NCBI RefSeq assembly: GCF_003590335.1
Contig: NZ_MIET01000001.1
Location: forward strand, 1-46,384
DNA from: Pseudoalteromonas sp. MSK9-3
GTDB lineage: Bacteria > Pseudomonadota > Gammaproteobacteria > Enterobacterales > Alteromonadaceae
Direction of reading: 5' to 3'
Length of the DNA stretch: 46,384 nt
The position numbers and the translations under genes are program-made. The notes beneath the pieces were generated by a model. That model ran no database searches and was not told the DNA's origin. It saw only the letters and a program-made list of their open reading frames with translations. This document shows positions 44,735 through 46,384 of this stretch, in pieces (the first letter of the stretch is position 1; every line of letters begins with the position of its first letter).

Positions 44735-45085
44735 ATGAAAAGCATGACATTAGTATTGATAGCACTCTCGACATTTGTATCAACGTCAGCCCTAGCAGGA
44801 ACTGTTACTGGCGACCAGTGCTGGACAGAAGATAACAGCGTTAAGTTCAGAGCGAAGGCATCGGTTTGGGATAGAATTGCCGAAAATAAACTTTATATCA
44901 GTGTAACGACTAATTACAACAGAACTTATACAATCACTAGACCACTAACTAATATTCAAAGCGTTTTTATGGATCATTATTTTACATCGATGTTTCAGCA
45001 ATCAGGCTACCCTAATGCGCAACCAGTAAGTTATCGCATCTACGATTCATTTGGTAGCGTAGAAAAAAGCGGCACCTGTATTTAA
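44735..45085 (+). CDS. Small secreted protein of unknown function
   Basis: This 116-residue protein has a signal peptide (about 1-21, cleavage near ALA-GT) and a mature part of about 95 residues with one cysteine near each end (DQCW and SGTCI), probably joined by a disulfide. The middle is strand-rich, with YISVTTNYNRTYTI. GAGG lies 5 bases before the ATG. I do not recognise a family. A terminator follows, so the gene forms its own transcript. Confidence 0.8.
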   Translation: MKSMTLVLIALSTFVSTSALAGTVTGDQCWTEDNSVKFRAKASVWDRIAENKLYISVTTNYNRTYTITRPLTNIQSVFMDHYFTSMFQQSGYPNAQPVSYRIYDSFGSVEKSGTCI

Positions 45086-45096
45086 TGTAATTTTAT

Positions 45097-45125
45097 AAAG
45101 GGGGGGTAATCCTCCCTTTCTTTGT
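45097..45125 (+). terminator. Terminator after the gene at 44735
   Basis: AAAGGGGGG (45097-45105) pairs with CCTCCCTTT (45111-45119) with one mismatch around a short loop, followed by CTTTG. Confidence 0.65.
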
Positions 45126-45237
45126 CTGAAAAGCAGTCTTTTAACTTTCATGTTTGATATTAGTACGCGAAGTTAAGACTCATTGGGCTGACAGTTTTTT
45201 GCATCCAACACAAAACTGATACATAAAGGACCAATAA

Positions 45238-45402
45238 ACAGACCTCGTTCAATCTCAAAGTATTGCTGTTGCCTTAGTAAAACTCATTGATAGACCTCGT
45301 TTCACTTTAAATTTTCGTGATAAAGCCACCCCCTGTAACGCCTATAGCTATGGTCACATCGTAGCCAAAACCAATGTCATAACAGAACTTTTAAACGGTT
45401 AA
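45238..45402 (+). pseudogene. Possible remnant of a short gene (54 codons, no start)
   Basis: Read from 45238, the plus strand encodes TDLVQSQSIAVALVKLIDRP and continues to a stop at 45400-45402. The protein is balanced in composition and looks coding. AAAGGA (45225-45230) lies at the right distance for a start, but TAA stands where the start codon should be, and no ATG, GTG or TTG follows in frame. I do not recognise the product. It may be chance. Confidence 0.25.
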
Positions 45403-45490
45403 AAATAAATTAGTAAAATAACTTGACTTAATTTTTGAGGTGTTGCTAAATATAAAATAGGAAAAATAAAAACCAAAAAATAAATAAGAC

Positions 45491-46204
45491 ATGAAATCAA
45501 TGCTTTATATTGCATTAGCGGTAAATGGGTTTACTGCCTATGCTACACAAACCATTTATGACCAAGATACTAAGGCAAATCGTGTCAGCGTCTATCAATA
45601 CGGTCCTGTAGCTCAAATAATGGTGCCAAACACATCAAGTATATCGTATATCGAATCCATCGTTACCCTGTCTTCAGTGCAAGCACAATGTCATCAAGCT
45701 GCTTTATACAACGACATAACTAACAGCAAAGTGGCTGATCTTACTGTCAGCTTTCCTGCTGTTTATGGCAACATACCAATAAGATCTGCAGAAGCAGAAA
45801 AACCTATACGCCTCTCCTGCACACGAGGCAATGACTCATTCATTGTTCATCACAAAGTACCTGCTGCACCAACGATCACTTGGAGCTCTGATGTAATAGC
45901 ATCTGATTGGGCTGATAATTCTTGTGTGAGACGAGACTGCCCGACTTACCCAGGGTATTTTTCAGACGTACAGTACTCTGCTCAGATTTTGGTTAATAAC
46001 AACGCCAATGATGGAACCTGCTCTACAATTAATCACGTCGGCCAAACACCAGATTTACTGCCTGACTATCTGCACTCAACCCCTATACAGAGCAATCATT
46101 TCTCTCCATCTGGTAAAGCAATTTACGACGCTAATGGCGAGTATCTCGTTACCAGAATCGTTTGTAAGAATGCCGGAGGTACTAGAGTGGGAGGGCCTTG
46201 TTGA
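45491..46204 (+). CDS. Secreted protein of unknown function, probably truncated by an IS
   Basis: This 237-residue product has a short signal peptide (about 1-18, cleavage near AYA-TQ) and eight cysteines in the mature part, several in pairs such as NSCVRRDCP. No family is recognised. There is no clear ribosome-binding site before the ATG. The 3' end runs into GGGCCTTGTTGATCAAAT, which resembles the terminal repeat of IS5/IS903-type elements. The last few residues and the stop (TGA at 46202-46204) are therefore probably supplied by the IS, and the original protein was longer. Confidence 0.65.
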   Translation: MKSMLYIALAVNGFTAYATQTIYDQDTKANRVSVYQYGPVAQIMVPNTSSISYIESIVTLSSVQAQCHQAALYNDITNSKVADLTVSFPAVYGNIPIRSAEAEKPIRLSCTRGNDSFIVHHKVPAAPTITWSSDVIASDWADNSCVRRDCPTYPGYFSDVQYSAQILVNNNANDGTCSTINHVGQTPDLLPDYLHSTPIQSNHFSPSGKAIYDANGEYLVTRIVCKNAGGTRVGGPC

Positions 46205-46384
46205 TCAAATAGCTAACTCCTAATCAACTTCTCAGTTTTAACTCTGTTGCTGATATTTGGGCATACCTAGCCCAGTCATTTTATTTATTGCCTTCACTTT
46301 AATCATCGTTTCTGTATGCTGACTATTGAATTGACGACTTTTTAGCTTATCACCCATTAATTGTTTAAAACGATACATCGCTGT
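46193..46384 (-). mobile_element. End of an IS5-type insertion sequence (partial)
   Basis: The probable terminal repeat GGGCCTTGTTGATCAAAT begins at 46193, next to the 3' end of a transposase gene on the minus strand. From memory, IS903-group elements begin GGCTTTGTTGAATAAATC, which is similar. The other end is outside the window. Confidence 0.55.
46238..46384 (-). CDS. IS5-family transposase, C-terminal part (runs off the window)
   Basis: The minus strand from the window edge encodes 48 residues with a stop at 46240-46238. The segments TAMYRFKQLMGDKL and AINKMTGLGMPK match the C-terminus of IS5/IS903-type DDE transposases, which usually reads AMYRxKxLxGxxL...NxMxxLGMP. The catalytic DDE residues lie outside the window. 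A short tail leads to the probable IS end at 46193. Confidence 0.75.
   Translation of the reverse strand, partial: TAMYRFKQLMGDKLKSRQFNSQHTETMIKVKAINKMTGLGMPKYQQQS

Larger units (their letters stand above)
45086..45490 (+). other. 405-bp gap with a terminator and a possible gene remnant
   Basis: It holds the terminator at 45097-45125. The remainder is AT-rich. A 54-codon open stretch at 45238-45402 is listed separately as a possible pseudogene. The last 90 bases before the next gene have no recognisable ribosome-binding site. Confidence 0.55.

Noticed and set aside
42844..46204. Integron cassette array
   Set aside because: No attC-like 7-base core sites (GTTRRRY and RYYYAAC) could be placed after each gene, one gene is on the other strand, terminators separate the genes, and no integrase is seen.

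Overview
The window looks like one contig from a marine gammaproteobacterium of the Alteromonadales, most likely Pseudoalteromonas or a close relative. This rests on the AT-rich base composition by eye, two large TonB-dependent receptors, the NhaD and sodium-dependent transporters, and the protein families seen. No rRNA or tRNA gene was recognised. Both ends stop inside transposase genes: an IS3-type OrfA on the left and an IS5-type transposase on the right. The contig therefore probably ends where repeats could not be assembled.

Left part (1-21.3 kb). A poly-HAMP chemoreceptor is followed by a beta-hydroxyacid dehydrogenase, an atypical glutathione peroxidase overlapping a D-lactate dehydrogenase, and an amino-sugar locus at 5.7-14.7 kb. 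That locus encodes an outer-membrane TonB receptor, a FucP-like sugar permease, a ROK kinase and a GH20 beta-hexosaminidase, all on the minus strand, with a divergent AraC-type regulator. Together they would take up a GlcNAc-containing oligosaccharide, cleave it in the periplasm and phosphorylate the sugar. The shared promoter region holds a TGACA-N4-TGTCA palindrome like NagR operators. Next come type II NADH dehydrogenase, a sodium-coupled NSS transporter, a DUF924 protein, aspartokinase III under a clear translational lysine riboswitch, and NhaD.

Middle (21.4-35.2 kb). A tightly overlapping mksF-mksE-mksB-like operon encodes an SMC (condensin-like) complex with no MksG/JetD nuclease. It is followed by a DUF4136 lipoprotein, a small secreted cysteine-containing protein, a YeiW-like cysteine-cluster protein, an S41 peptidase, an alpha/beta hydrolase, a 1398-residue SNF2-family ATPase, and a membrane protein/XRE regulator pair behind a nested inverted repeat.

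Right part (35.2-46.4 kb). A second TonB receptor, a HAF-repeat secreted protein and an M3 oligopeptidase lipoprotein lead into an accessory region. There, four small predicted secreted proteins of unknown function are separated by long AT-rich gaps. The gaps contain a 20-bp tandem repeat, a GC-rich REP-like structure, a 13-bp motif found at nearly the same distance upstream of two of the genes, and a possible gene remnant. The last gene appears to be cut by the IS5-type element. This region and the SMC operon are the places most likely to hold undescribed biology.
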